Source of the DNA: Chitinophagaceae bacterium
GTDB lineage: Bacteria; Bacteroidota; Bacteroidia; Chitinophagales; Chitinophagaceae
NCBI GenBank assembly: GCA_016787085.1
Contig: JAEUVJ010000070.1
Span: 1-64,000 of the forward strand
Length of the DNA: 64,000 nucleotides
Reading direction: 5' to 3'
A model generated the notes under the pieces. It ran no database searches and was not told the DNA's origin. It saw only the letters and a program-made list of their open reading frames with translations. Made by a program: the position numbers and the translations under genes. Of the stretch, positions 14,853-23,181 are shown piece by piece (position 1 is the stretch's first letter; each line of letters begins with the position of its first letter).

Positions 14853-17800
14853 TCATTTTCCGCCGAGCTGGTCTTTTTTCAGGCCGATACTGCGGGTAAT
14901 GCCGCGAAGAGTGGTTTTCCAGAAATAGTGGAACAGCGATCTTTCTTTATCTCTTTCATACACGATAGCAATGGTCTTTGACCTGTTCTTGCCTTTTACA
15001 ATAAAGGTATTGGCAATAAAACTCATGAAGCCTTTGCTGCCTGTTCGTTTCTGAGGGTCTTTGTTATTATTGTTCAGCAATTTTATTTTCAGATCATGGT
15101 ACAGCATCGTTATGTCTCCCCTGGCGCTGTTATTGTCGCCTGCGGACACCATAAAAAGCGAATCATGGATGCCGGATTCAATTTTTAAAGAAGCCAATGG
15201 CATCACGATGGGGTTCAGCAACCGTGCATCCGCAGACCCCATACTTGTTTGCATGATAAACCCGGCTTTTGGATCATGATAAGATTGTTTCAAAGAAAGA
15301 TCCATGCGGAATGAATCCATGATGTATCCCCGTGCCTGGATATGCAGACTGTCACCGGGTGTATGGGCATGGCTTTTTACAGATAACAGGCTTCCGTCAA
15401 TGTGACTGAGCGATACTGTGCCCGTCTCGTCTGTCTTATTATTAAGTTCTGCGTAGGTTGCATTAGCATTAATAAAACGGATGTGTCCAATATCCAGCTT
15501 CACCGGCAACTGTTTTAATAGCTGGACCGGTAATGGTTTTGTGATCCCATGCTGGAAAGGAATACGTTTATCCCGGAAATTTTCCAGGACGGCATCGTGG
15601 ATGGTGACCGTGCCGGCATGCGCAGCCGAGTCAGCCAGGTATTTGCTAAGACTGAAATCAGTTGCCTGTATCGCCCCCGTTTTTAATGTAGTATAGTCAG
15701 CCTGGAACGAATGGCTCTTCATAAAACTATCCTTTGATAATACAGGCTGATAAGCGAATGATTGCAGGCTAATCTCTTTTATGGCCCTGTCATAAGCTGC
15801 ATTCTTCCATTCAAAATGATTGCTGGCGGTTTTGTATTGACCGGTAAAACCGCTTAGCCGGAAGTGGCTGTTCTCTTTGAATAAGAGCCGTAAGTTCAGT
15901 AAACCGGCAGAACTGATGCTGAGATTGCTGATGTCCAGGGAGGCAATATCCAGCTTCCCCTGGTTTTTGCCCATATCAGGAAATGAAAAACGATGGGCCT
16001 GCATGTTTTTTACAGTGGCGTGCCATTCCCGTTCACCTCCTTCATTGGTTTGCACATAAAAATTATCCACTTCTGCTTTTATTTCACCATCGCCTGAGCT
16101 AAATGTCCTTGTACCGCCCGACAGTAAAAAATTACTGAGGGAGAACAGGAGTTTATCGGCAAATATCCCTGCCTTATCTGTGATCCTGAAACCGGTAAGT
16201 GTAAGAGAATTATTCTTGTGGCCATGCCACTCAATCCTATTGAAGCCGTAGCTTCCGGGTTGGTCAACTGTCAGTTCCGGCTCTTCAATAGTAATATGCG
16301 GAATAGATATAACAGGCCATTTGCCCATATTCTGACCGGACCCATTGGCCGTTGCATGATGTGTGATGTGAATGACAGGTTGCCTGATGACCAGCTCATT
16401 GGCCTGAATTTGTCCGTTGATGATGGCATTGATATCAGGAATGAAACGAGCAGAAGGAATATTTATTAGAATACTATCCGGGCCATTGACCTGGCTGAAG
16501 CTTATCTTTTTTAGTTCAGAAGTTCCGTTATCTGATATGTGAAACAGCCCCGAAAGAAAAGCAGTGTTATTGTTCTTAAATGATAAATCACTGCCAGAGC
16601 AATGAAAGTTTTTTAGTTGAAAAGGTTTACCGGGTTGTAATGAAAGCTCGTCGGCAGAAATGGTTTCAAAATAGGCGGATAGCTGGTTATTGCTTCCGGA
16701 CAGCAGGAGTTGGGTATTATGGCCAAGCAGGTGAGTGATCAGAAGTGCCTGGTTCAGGGATTTGGGAGCAGAATATCCGGGGACCTGTATATCTGCCTTT
16801 TGCCATTGAAGGCCGTTTATTTCTGCGACATGACCGGTCTCATCCAACTGCATAGCATTAACAACTACATCCTCTGCATTGATCGTGATGTTCTTTTCTT
16901 TATCAGTTACTGACATTTTTTGGGCGATCAGTTTACCTTCCCTGCCGGATATGTTTGCATTTTCAAATTGGACGGAAAGGTTGCCCGCCTGCAGCATACC
17001 TTTTTTGAAACGAAGATCTTTTACTGATTGCTGCAGGCTTTTGATCTTTTTTGACTGTACAAGTTCTTTACCGGCAAGTGAAAAGCTGGCATTTTCCAGC
17101 TGTAGTTGTGCGCCATTGGTGAAATGGAGGTGGATCTGTCCCTCTGATACATTCAACTGGTTCAGTTGAATGATATCTCCAAAGCCTGCCAGTGTTTCAA
17201 ATACATTCTTATCCTTTTCTTTATTCGTGGCAAACGAATAACGGATGACCGGGCGGTAAAGTGTCGCCTGCCCGGCGCTTAGCTTTTGCCCGAAGACTAT
17301 ATCATCCCACGAAAAATTCAGTAGCCGGAACTGCGGCATGCTGAAACTATTGACCACATTGTCCTGTTGCATCTGCTTCAGGGTGAAATTGCTGAGGCCG
17401 ATGCTGTTGTTCACCAGCAGGATGCTGTCGAAAGCCACGGCGTAGGTGCTGTCACGCAAGAAATTCTCGTAATTGCGGATCGCCATGACAAGGCTTTTTA
17501 CCTTAAGCGGGTTCGGTGAATTTTTTTCGATGCTTAAGCCCTGCACTTCAAAATTATTATGGCTCGAAGTAAATGAACTTGGTTTTCCCTCCCTGACAGT
17601 ATTGATATTGAACGATCCGTTTTCTACTACTACATACTTTACCTGAAGGTCTCCGGTCAGTTGCTGCACCAGTTCATTAAGCCTGGGAGGTGATTTGGCA
17701 GAACCTTCTTTCTTTTCGAGCTCTGTATTTAAAATGAATTGTGGATTGGTACAATAAACAGAATCAGCTTTGATCACTTCTTTGCGGTACAGGGTATCGA

Positions 17801-18635
17801 AATCAATATTAGTGAGCCGTAACTTATCAAAAAAGATGTCAAAAGATGTTTTAGCACTGTCACCTTTGGTAGCCGAAACAGTACAACTATCAAATTCCAC
17901 CATTCGTTTTTGGATGTTGATACCAAATTTGCTGAAGCTTAGCCGGTGCCTGCCATCCGGGAAAAGAATATCCTGGTGCTGTGTTTGCAGGGAGATATTG
18001 TCGCTGAAAAGTATCTTTTGCTTGTTCGAGGGATCTGTACTGTCCACCTTCAGGTTGTAGAGGTGGAGTTCTATCCGGTTAATAGTAACAGGCAGATCTT
18101 CCGGTCTGACCTTATTGATAAGTGTGAACCTGCCGTTGTTAATATGGAACTGGCTTACTTTTAAAACTTCCAGGGCATCCTGTATAGATTTATAAATTCG
18201 CCCCATTTCCTGGGGTAGCGACGGACTTTTGTTACCGGTACTGTCATCTTTAGCCTGGCGCAGCCTTGTCACAAGGATATCCGGATTTATCAGCGTCAGG
18301 GAATCAATGATGACCTTTTTTTCAAAAATGATAGGCCATACTTCTTTTACACTCACATTCATTCTTTCTACACTGAAACGGTATGCTGTTGTTGAAGTAT
18401 CGGTAGAGTAGAAGACCGCTTGTCTTAACTGCATATCTGTGCTGAACCAGTTAAAGCGGAATTTTTTTACTTCGAGCCTGATCTTTCCGTTGGAACGATC
18501 GTCCACTAATTCTTCCAGGAGTCTTTCGGCATGATTGATGAACCAGAAATGAAACACTGTCAGCAATACCATGATGCTGCCTAAAGTGTAAGCGGATATT
18601 TTCAGGATTTTTTTCTTCAATGGCTTTTTTATCAA
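14853..18635 (-). CDS. Large AsmA-like membrane-anchored protein
   Basis: This 1,260-residue protein has a single N-terminal membrane helix (about residues 13-32) after a basic segment (KKPLKKK). A very long region of short alternating beta-strands follows (patterns such as IDSLTLINPDILVTRL and VVENGSFNI), ending in a basic C-terminus. This is the profile of AsmA/DUF748/TamB-like proteins, which form hydrophobic grooves bridging inner and outer membranes for lipid transport. That assignment rests on architecture, not on a signature motif. There is no ATG in frame at the 5' end; TTG at 18635 is the best start because a stop codon lies at 18660-18662. Confidence 0.75.
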   Translation of the reverse strand: MIKKPLKKKILKISAYTLGSIMVLLTVFHFWFINHAERLLEELVDDRSNGKIRLEVKKFRFNWFSTDMQLRQAVFYSTDTSTTAYRFSVERMNVSVKEVWPIIFEKKVIIDSLTLINPDILVTRLRQAKDDSTGNKSPSLPQEMGRIYKSIQDALEVLKVSQFHINNGRFTLINKVRPEDLPVTINRIELHLYNLKVDSTDPSNKQKILFSDNISLQTQHQDILFPDGRHRLSFSKFGINIQKRMVEFDSCTVSATKGDSAKTSFDIFFDKLRLTNIDFDTLYRKEVIKADSVYCTNPQFILNTELEKKEGSAKSPPRLNELVQQLTGDLQVKYVVVENGSFNINTVREGKPSSFTSSHNNFEVQGLSIEKNSPNPLKVKSLVMAIRNYENFLRDSTYAVAFDSILLVNNSIGLSNFTLKQMQQDNVVNSFSMPQFRLLNFSWDDIVFGQKLSAGQATLYRPVIRYSFATNKEKDKNVFETLAGFGDIIQLNQLNVSEGQIHLHFTNGAQLQLENASFSLAGKELVQSKKIKSLQQSVKDLRFKKGMLQAGNLSVQFENANISGREGKLIAQKMSVTDKEKNITINAEDVVVNAMQLDETGHVAEINGLQWQKADIQVPGYSAPKSLNQALLITHLLGHNTQLLLSGSNNQLSAYFETISADELSLQPGKPFQLKNFHCSGSDLSFKNNNTAFLSGLFHISDNGTSELKKISFSQVNGPDSILINIPSARFIPDINAIINGQIQANELVIRQPVIHITHHATANGSGQNMGKWPVISIPHITIEEPELTVDQPGSYGFNRIEWHGHKNNSLTLTGFRITDKAGIFADKLLFSLSNFLLSGGTRTFSSGDGEIKAEVDNFYVQTNEGGEREWHATVKNMQAHRFSFPDMGKNQGKLDIASLDISNLSISSAGLLNLRLLFKENSHFRLSGFTGQYKTASNHFEWKNAAYDRAIKEISLQSFAYQPVLSKDSFMKSHSFQADYTTLKTGAIQATDFSLSKYLADSAAHAGTVTIHDAVLENFRDKRIPFQHGITKPLPVQLLKQLPVKLDIGHIRFINANATYAELNNKTDETGTVSLSHIDGSLLSVKSHAHTPGDSLHIQARGYIMDSFRMDLSLKQSYHDPKAGFIMQTSMGSADARLLNPIVMPLASLKIESGIHDSLFMVSAGDNNSARGDITMLYHDLKIKLLNNNNKDPQKRTGSKGFMSFIANTFIVKGKNRSKTIAIVYERDKERSLFHYFWKTTLRGITRSIGLKKDQLGGK

Positions 18636-18757
18636 GGTCCGGAAGAATGAATGTGGAAATTACCAAAAAAAGACGAGGGAGATAAGCCGGAAACTGTTAT
18701 TGTAAAAATAAAAGGGAGAATTTCTTCATGAATACTGGTAAATCAACCTGAGGGGGT

Positions 18758-19189
18758 CTACCCGAACTGTTCATGCATAAAGTTGTCCAGTTTGTCGGCC
18801 CAGTGACTCAGGTCGTTGATCAGCGTAACCATCTCGTCATAGTCCATACCTGATATATTCCTTTCTGCAATGATACAAACAATGCCGCGGGGCTCGTCAG
18901 CGCTTATCTTATAACCAAGATAGGAACCATTGATGGCAAGGGCCGTCTTGTATAGCTCGAATTGCTTTTTTACATCTTTTGGTATTTCACACAGGCCTGC
19001 CATGCAGCGGATGAAGGTCTGTGGTTGCTGTTGCAGGTTCTTCTGTGTGCTCAGGAAAACTTCGATGGTAGATGAACCCTGAACAAAATACCAGGCATTC
19101 GTTGTGGGGTTATATACTTTTTTTTCTTCCACGCCCATATCCGTGCACAGGCGTTGAAGATAGAGGGTAATTCTTTCAGCAGGGGCCAT
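18758..19189 (-). CDS. Small protein downstream of metG (YbjN/chaperone-like?)
   Basis: This 143-residue soluble acidic protein has an alpha-beta layout beginning with a helix (ERITLYLQRLCTDMG), then strands and a final long helix (ALVTLIN-type, ending DKLDNFMHEQFG). This layout is reminiscent of YbjN or type III secretion chaperone folds. The resemblance is structural intuition only. It starts 19 bp after metG on the same strand and is probably co-transcribed. A 122-bp gap with no obvious signal separates it from the AsmA-like gene. Confidence 0.7.
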   Translation of the reverse strand: MAPAERITLYLQRLCTDMGVEEKKVYNPTTNAWYFVQGSSTIEVFLSTQKNLQQQPQTFIRCMAGLCEIPKDVKKQFELYKTALAINGSYLGYKISADEPRGIVCIIAERNISGMDYDEMVTLINDLSHWADKLDNFMHEQFG

Positions 19190-19208
19190 TCGGTTATCAG
19201 TTTTAAGA

Positions 19209-21344
19209 TCAGCTTACCGCAGATCCATTGGATGTTGCTTCATCAGGGTTAATGAACTTCAATTTGCCATCCTTGTCTTCTGCCATTAAGATCATGCCAT
19301 TACTTTCGATACCTCTCATCTTCCTGGGCGCCAGGTTAGCCACGATCACTACCTGTTTGCCAATGATATCTTCCGGTGTAAAATGTAAAGCTATACCTGA
19401 AACGATCGTTCTCTTCTCCCATCCAAGGTCCACTTCCAGTTTTAACAATTTATCAGCTTTCGGAACTTTTTCTGCCGCTATGATCGTCGCCACTTTCAGG
19501 TCTAATTTGGCAAAATCATCGTATTCTATTTGAGGTTTAAGATCTGTCAATGAGGACTTCCCCGGAGAAGTCTCCGGTCTGACTTCCGGCTTCTGACTTC
19601 CGGCTTCTGCTTTCACCAGGCCTGCTTTTAATTTCTCCACCTGCTCTGCTATTTCAATGTCTTCGATCTTTCTGAACAGCAACTGTGGCTCCCTCAGGCT
19701 GTAACCGACACTCAGCAATTTCAACCTGCCGGCATTTTCCCAGTCCAGCATTTTATCCACTACTTTCATCATAGCGATCATACTGTTGGCGGTGTTGGGC
19801 AAAAAGGGATTGATGAGAATAGCCAGGTTGGCCGTTAGCTGCAAACACAGGTGCATCGTGTTGTCAATACTTTTCTGCAGATCCGGGTTAGCCGCTAATT
19901 GTTTGGCTACTATCCACGGCTCTTTCTTCTGCATGTATTGGTTTCCCTTACGGGACAGATCAATCACTTCATACAATGCTTCCCTGAACTTATATTGCTC
20001 CAGCAGCATTTCCACTTTTGCCTTTGCTCCCTCTATTTCTGCGATCAGGAACTTATCATTCTCATCCAATATGTCATTATGCAGTTTGGGTACTTTACCG
20101 CCGCATAGTTTGTGCATCAATACCCATGTCCTGTTCACAAAATTGCCGAAGATGCTGACCAGTTCACTGTTCACGGCATCCTGGAAACCTTTCCAGGTAA
20201 ATTCGCTGTCTTTCGTTTCAGGCGCTATTTGTGTCAGGTAATAACGGAGCATATCTACACACTGGCCACCGCCGTTCTCTTTCTTGACAAAGTCGTTGAT
20301 ATAGTCACGCATGTCGAGCTTCCAGTTGCGGCTGGTACTCATTTTGTCGCCTTCGAGATTTAAAAACTCGTTGGCAGGAACATTATCCGGTAAGATGTTC
20401 CCGTGCAACCTGAGCATGACCGGAAAGATGATGCAATGGAAAACGATATTATCCTTACCAATAAAATGAACCAGTTTGGTTTCCTTGTCATACCAGTAAG
20501 GCTTCCAGTCTTTCTTATTGTCTATCGCCCATTGCCTGGTAGCGCTGATATAGCCAATGGGTGCGTCAAACCATACATAGAGAACTTTCCCTTCTGCATC
20601 CTTTAAAGGAACTTTAATACCCCAGTCAAGATCTCTCGTGACAGCCCGTGACTGAAGCCCTCCTTCTATCCAGCTTTTGCATTGCCCGACAACGGTTGGA
20701 CGCCAATCATCTTTGTGTTGCTCCAGTATCCATTCTCTCAGGAATTGTTCATGCTTTCCAAGGGGCAGGTACCAATGCGAGGTTTTTTTCTTTATCGGCG
20801 GCTGGCCACTCAGGGTGCTTACCGGGTTGATCAGTTCATCAGGGCTTAGTGTTCTTCCGCAATTCTCACACTGATCACCATAGGCACGGTCGCTGCCGCA
20901 ATTGGGACAAGTACCTTTTATATACCGGTCGGCTAAGAAGGTTTTAGCGGCTTCATCATAATACTGTTCGCTTTCTTTTGTTTCCAGTTCGCCCCGGTCA
21001 TTCAGGTAAGTAAAAAACTCCTGTGCTGTTTCATGGTGTATTGGTTCACTGGTGCGGTGATAGATATCGAAGCTCATGCTGAGGTCTTCGAAATCCTGTT
21101 TCATCGCTTCATGGTATTTGTCAATAATAGCCCGCGGAGTTGTTCCTTCTTTGGCGGCCTGGATGGGAATGGCCGTACCATGCTCATCACTGCCGCAAAC
21201 AAACACCACATCTCTCTTCTGTGCTCTCAGGTAACGTGCATATATGTCTGCAGGTATGTAGGCGCCGGCCAGGTGGCCAACATGTTTCAGTCCATTGGCA
21301 TAAGGCAGTGCAGAGGTAACCAGGTATCGTTTTGGATCGGTCAT
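19209..21344 (-). CDS. metG: Methionyl-tRNA synthetase
   Basis: This 711-residue class I aminoacyl-tRNA synthetase charges tRNA-Met. It has the HIGH-type motif HVGH (residues 21-24, in ANGLKHVGHLAG), a zinc knuckle with two CxxC pairs (CPNCGSDRAYGDQCENC) and the KMSTS catalytic loop. A helical anticodon domain follows. The C-terminal EMAPII/Trbp111-like tRNA-binding OB domain (about 600-711) carries SGIALHFTPEDIIGK and NLAPRKMRGIESNGM. A linker before that domain contains a 14-bp tandem DNA repeat (19581-19608). A full promoter lies upstream. Confidence 0.98.
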   Translation of the reverse strand: MTDPKRYLVTSALPYANGLKHVGHLAGAYIPADIYARYLRAQKRDVVFVCGSDEHGTAIPIQAAKEGTTPRAIIDKYHEAMKQDFEDLSMSFDIYHRTSEPIHHETAQEFFTYLNDRGELETKESEQYYDEAAKTFLADRYIKGTCPNCGSDRAYGDQCENCGRTLSPDELINPVSTLSGQPPIKKKTSHWYLPLGKHEQFLREWILEQHKDDWRPTVVGQCKSWIEGGLQSRAVTRDLDWGIKVPLKDAEGKVLYVWFDAPIGYISATRQWAIDNKKDWKPYWYDKETKLVHFIGKDNIVFHCIIFPVMLRLHGNILPDNVPANEFLNLEGDKMSTSRNWKLDMRDYINDFVKKENGGGQCVDMLRYYLTQIAPETKDSEFTWKGFQDAVNSELVSIFGNFVNRTWVLMHKLCGGKVPKLHNDILDENDKFLIAEIEGAKAKVEMLLEQYKFREALYEVIDLSRKGNQYMQKKEPWIVAKQLAANPDLQKSIDNTMHLCLQLTANLAILINPFLPNTANSMIAMMKVVDKMLDWENAGRLKLLSVGYSLREPQLLFRKIEDIEIAEQVEKLKAGLVKAEAGSQKPEVRPETSPGKSSLTDLKPQIEYDDFAKLDLKVATIIAAEKVPKADKLLKLEVDLGWEKRTIVSGIALHFTPEDIIGKQVVIVANLAPRKMRGIESNGMILMAEDKDGKLKFINPDEATSNGSAVS
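19581..19608. repeat. 14-bp tandem repeat in the metG linker
   Basis: GACTTCCGGCTTCT is repeated twice without mismatch. Because 14 is not a multiple of three, the two copies are read in different frames (GSQK, then PEVR) in the flexible linker before the C-terminal tRNA-binding domain. Confidence 0.8.
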
Positions 21345-21370
21345 GTATTATTCCTGTCTTTATTAGTCTG

Positions 21371-21402
21371 CAAAAATACCGGAATGGCCGTCTTTGCCCA
21401 AA
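21371..21402 (-). promoter_or_regulatory. metG promoter
   Basis: On the minus strand TTTG (plus 21399-21402), a 20-bp spacer and TATTTTTG (plus 21371-21378) match the Bacteroidota -33/-7 consensus. The predicted leader is about 20 nt. It overlaps the downstream edge of the preceding terminator region. Confidence 0.7.
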
Positions 21403-21408
21403 CCCCGT

Positions 21409-21430
21409 AAAAAACCTCTGCAAGCAGAGG
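21409..21430 (-). terminator. Terminator after the double-esterase gene
   Basis: On the minus strand CCTCTGC-TT-GCAGAGG is followed by six T (plus 21409-21414). It lies 27 bp past the esterase stop and separates that operon from the metG promoter. Confidence 0.8.
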
Positions 21431-21456
21431 TCCGGTGTCTTTTTGTGATCAGGCAG

Positions 21457-23079
21457 TTATTTTTTCAACTTATGCGAGAACATCCAGCTTAGATACTCCT
21501 TTTCTGCAAATGCATTATCCCAGCTATTGTGGTTTACGCCGGGGTATTCGGAATACCTCAGTTTTGCTTTCAGCGATTTTAGTTTGCCTGCCATTTGCCT
21601 GGACAGATCCACATTCACTACGGCATCGGCGTCACCATGAAAGACCCAGAAGGCAGTTTTGATGATACGCTTATCGTAACTCTTTACATGCCCGCCTCCG
21701 CAGATAGGTAATGCAGCAGCATATAAGGCTGGATAACGGTAAACCGATTCGAACGTGCCCATACCCCCCATGGACAGGCCTGTGATATATACTTTCGATC
21801 TGTCAACAGCTTCTTCATCAGACAGTTTTTTTACCAGCTCATTGGCCGCTGTGAGAGGCCAGTTAGCGTCGGCGCTGTAGTCGAAATCAATTTTGAATGG
21901 TTGCTGGTTCCTGTCAATTTTTGTAACAGCCCAGAATGATCCTTCGGGGCATTGCGGAAATACAATGATCGCCGGAAAGTTTTTCCTGTTCTCATCCTTC
22001 AGGAAAAGTTTTGCACCATGAGTGAGTTGTTTTTCATTATCGTTGCCTCGTTCGCCTGCGCCATGCAGAAAGAGTACCAGCGGGTATTTTTTATTCTTGT
22101 CATAGTTTTCGGGATAGAGGATACGATAGGGCAATATCTTTCCTTCAGGTAATGCAAATTCTTTTTTCTGGTAAGGAGCATAAGCCGGGTCGCTGACCGG
22201 TTTTTTCATCAGTCCCTGAAGGCTCATCCATTCGCCAAAACTTTCTATCCATTTATCAGAAGGGAGGTTTTGTTTCTTCATGCCAAAACCATGACCACCT
22301 TTTGCATACAGGTGCAGTTCTGCCATTTTTTTGGAAGCTATCCATTTATTGTACAGCGAAACGCTGTGTGGGACGAGCCCGAGTTGGTCATCACTGGCCG
22401 CCGCTATAAAAAGAGGAGGGGCGTCGTTTGCAACATTGCCCTGCATTTCGGGAGGGAAATAAGTATAAACGGGGGCTACGAAATTCGGTTTGTTTTCATT
22501 CGAGTAATTGAATGCTACTGCTGCGGCTATCGTACCACCGGCGGAAAAACCCATGATGCCGATCCGGTTCTGCAGGATACCATATTCAGTAGCATGTTTA
22601 CGTACATAGGCAATAGCTGCTTTTCCATCAGCAATGGCAAGCGGTATTACCGGCGTGGTATGTTCTTCAAATTCCTTTTTACCGATCTTGGCAAACCATT
22701 CACCCAGGGGGTCTGCGGTATAGGTACGGGCCAGGCGGTACTTCAACACAAAACAGGCGACTCCTTTTTTCACGAGCCAGCGGGCCGCATCCATCCCTTC
22801 ATTGTTGATGGATAAGGTATGAAAGGCTCCCCCGGGACAGATAATAACAGCACTGCCATTGGCTACGGCGGGGTCGGGTAAAAAAGCAGTGAGGGTAGGA
22901 CGTGTCACATTAAACACTACTTTTTCCTTGAACATATTGTTCTCATTCTCTCCTTCGTTCCAGTTCCAGGTTTCTGAACCGGGTGTAGGTCCGTCATATA
23001 GCTGAATTACTTTATCCTGCGCCGGGGTAAGCAGAGAAAGAAAAAATGCGGAGATAACAAGAAGAGAAAATTTTTTCAT
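21457..23079 (-). CDS. Secreted double alpha/beta-hydrolase (tandem esterase fusion)
   Basis: This 540-residue protein starts at the ATG at 23079 with a signal peptide (MKKFSLLVISAFFLSLLTPAQ). It contains two complete alpha/beta-hydrolase domains. The first (about 25-300) has an oxyanion segment CPGGAFH, the nucleophile GFSAGG and a terminal His in GGHGFG, as in BD-FAE/acetyl-xylan esterase-like enzymes. The second (about 315-540) has FLHGAGERG, nucleophile GLSMGGMG, acid HGDADAVV and His in PGVNHNSWD, as in CE1/feruloyl-esterase or PHB-depolymerase-like enzymes. It lies 102 bp downstream of a GH3 glucosidase gene, which suggests de-esterification of plant polysaccharide fragments. Confidence 0.9.
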   Translation of the reverse strand: MKKFSLLVISAFFLSLLTPAQDKVIQLYDGPTPGSETWNWNEGENENNMFKEKVVFNVTRPTLTAFLPDPAVANGSAVIICPGGAFHTLSINNEGMDAARWLVKKGVACFVLKYRLARTYTADPLGEWFAKIGKKEFEEHTTPVIPLAIADGKAAIAYVRKHATEYGILQNRIGIMGFSAGGTIAAAVAFNYSNENKPNFVAPVYTYFPPEMQGNVANDAPPLFIAAASDDQLGLVPHSVSLYNKWIASKKMAELHLYAKGGHGFGMKKQNLPSDKWIESFGEWMSLQGLMKKPVSDPAYAPYQKKEFALPEGKILPYRILYPENYDKNKKYPLVLFLHGAGERGNDNEKQLTHGAKLFLKDENRKNFPAIIVFPQCPEGSFWAVTKIDRNQQPFKIDFDYSADANWPLTAANELVKKLSDEEAVDRSKVYITGLSMGGMGTFESVYRYPALYAAALPICGGGHVKSYDKRIIKTAFWVFHGDADAVVNVDLSRQMAGKLKSLKAKLRYSEYPGVNHNSWDNAFAEKEYLSWMFSHKLKK

Positions 23080-23131
23080 TTGACAGGAGTTGTATTGAAA
23101 TAATAAAAGTAGATAATCTTTACAACATGAA

Positions 23132-23155
23132 AGTCCCCTGTTGCGGCAGGGGACT
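23132..23155 (-). terminator. Hairpin between the GH3 and esterase genes
   Basis: AGTCCCCTG (23132-23140) pairs perfectly with CAGGGGACT (23147-23155). On the minus strand it follows the GH3 stop by 26 bp, but only a short T-run (TTTCATG) follows. It may be a partial terminator that sets GH3 to esterase stoichiometry, or an mRNA-stabilising hairpin. Confidence 0.5.
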
Positions 23156-23181
23156 GTGCTCAAAACCAGCCTGCCTGTCTG

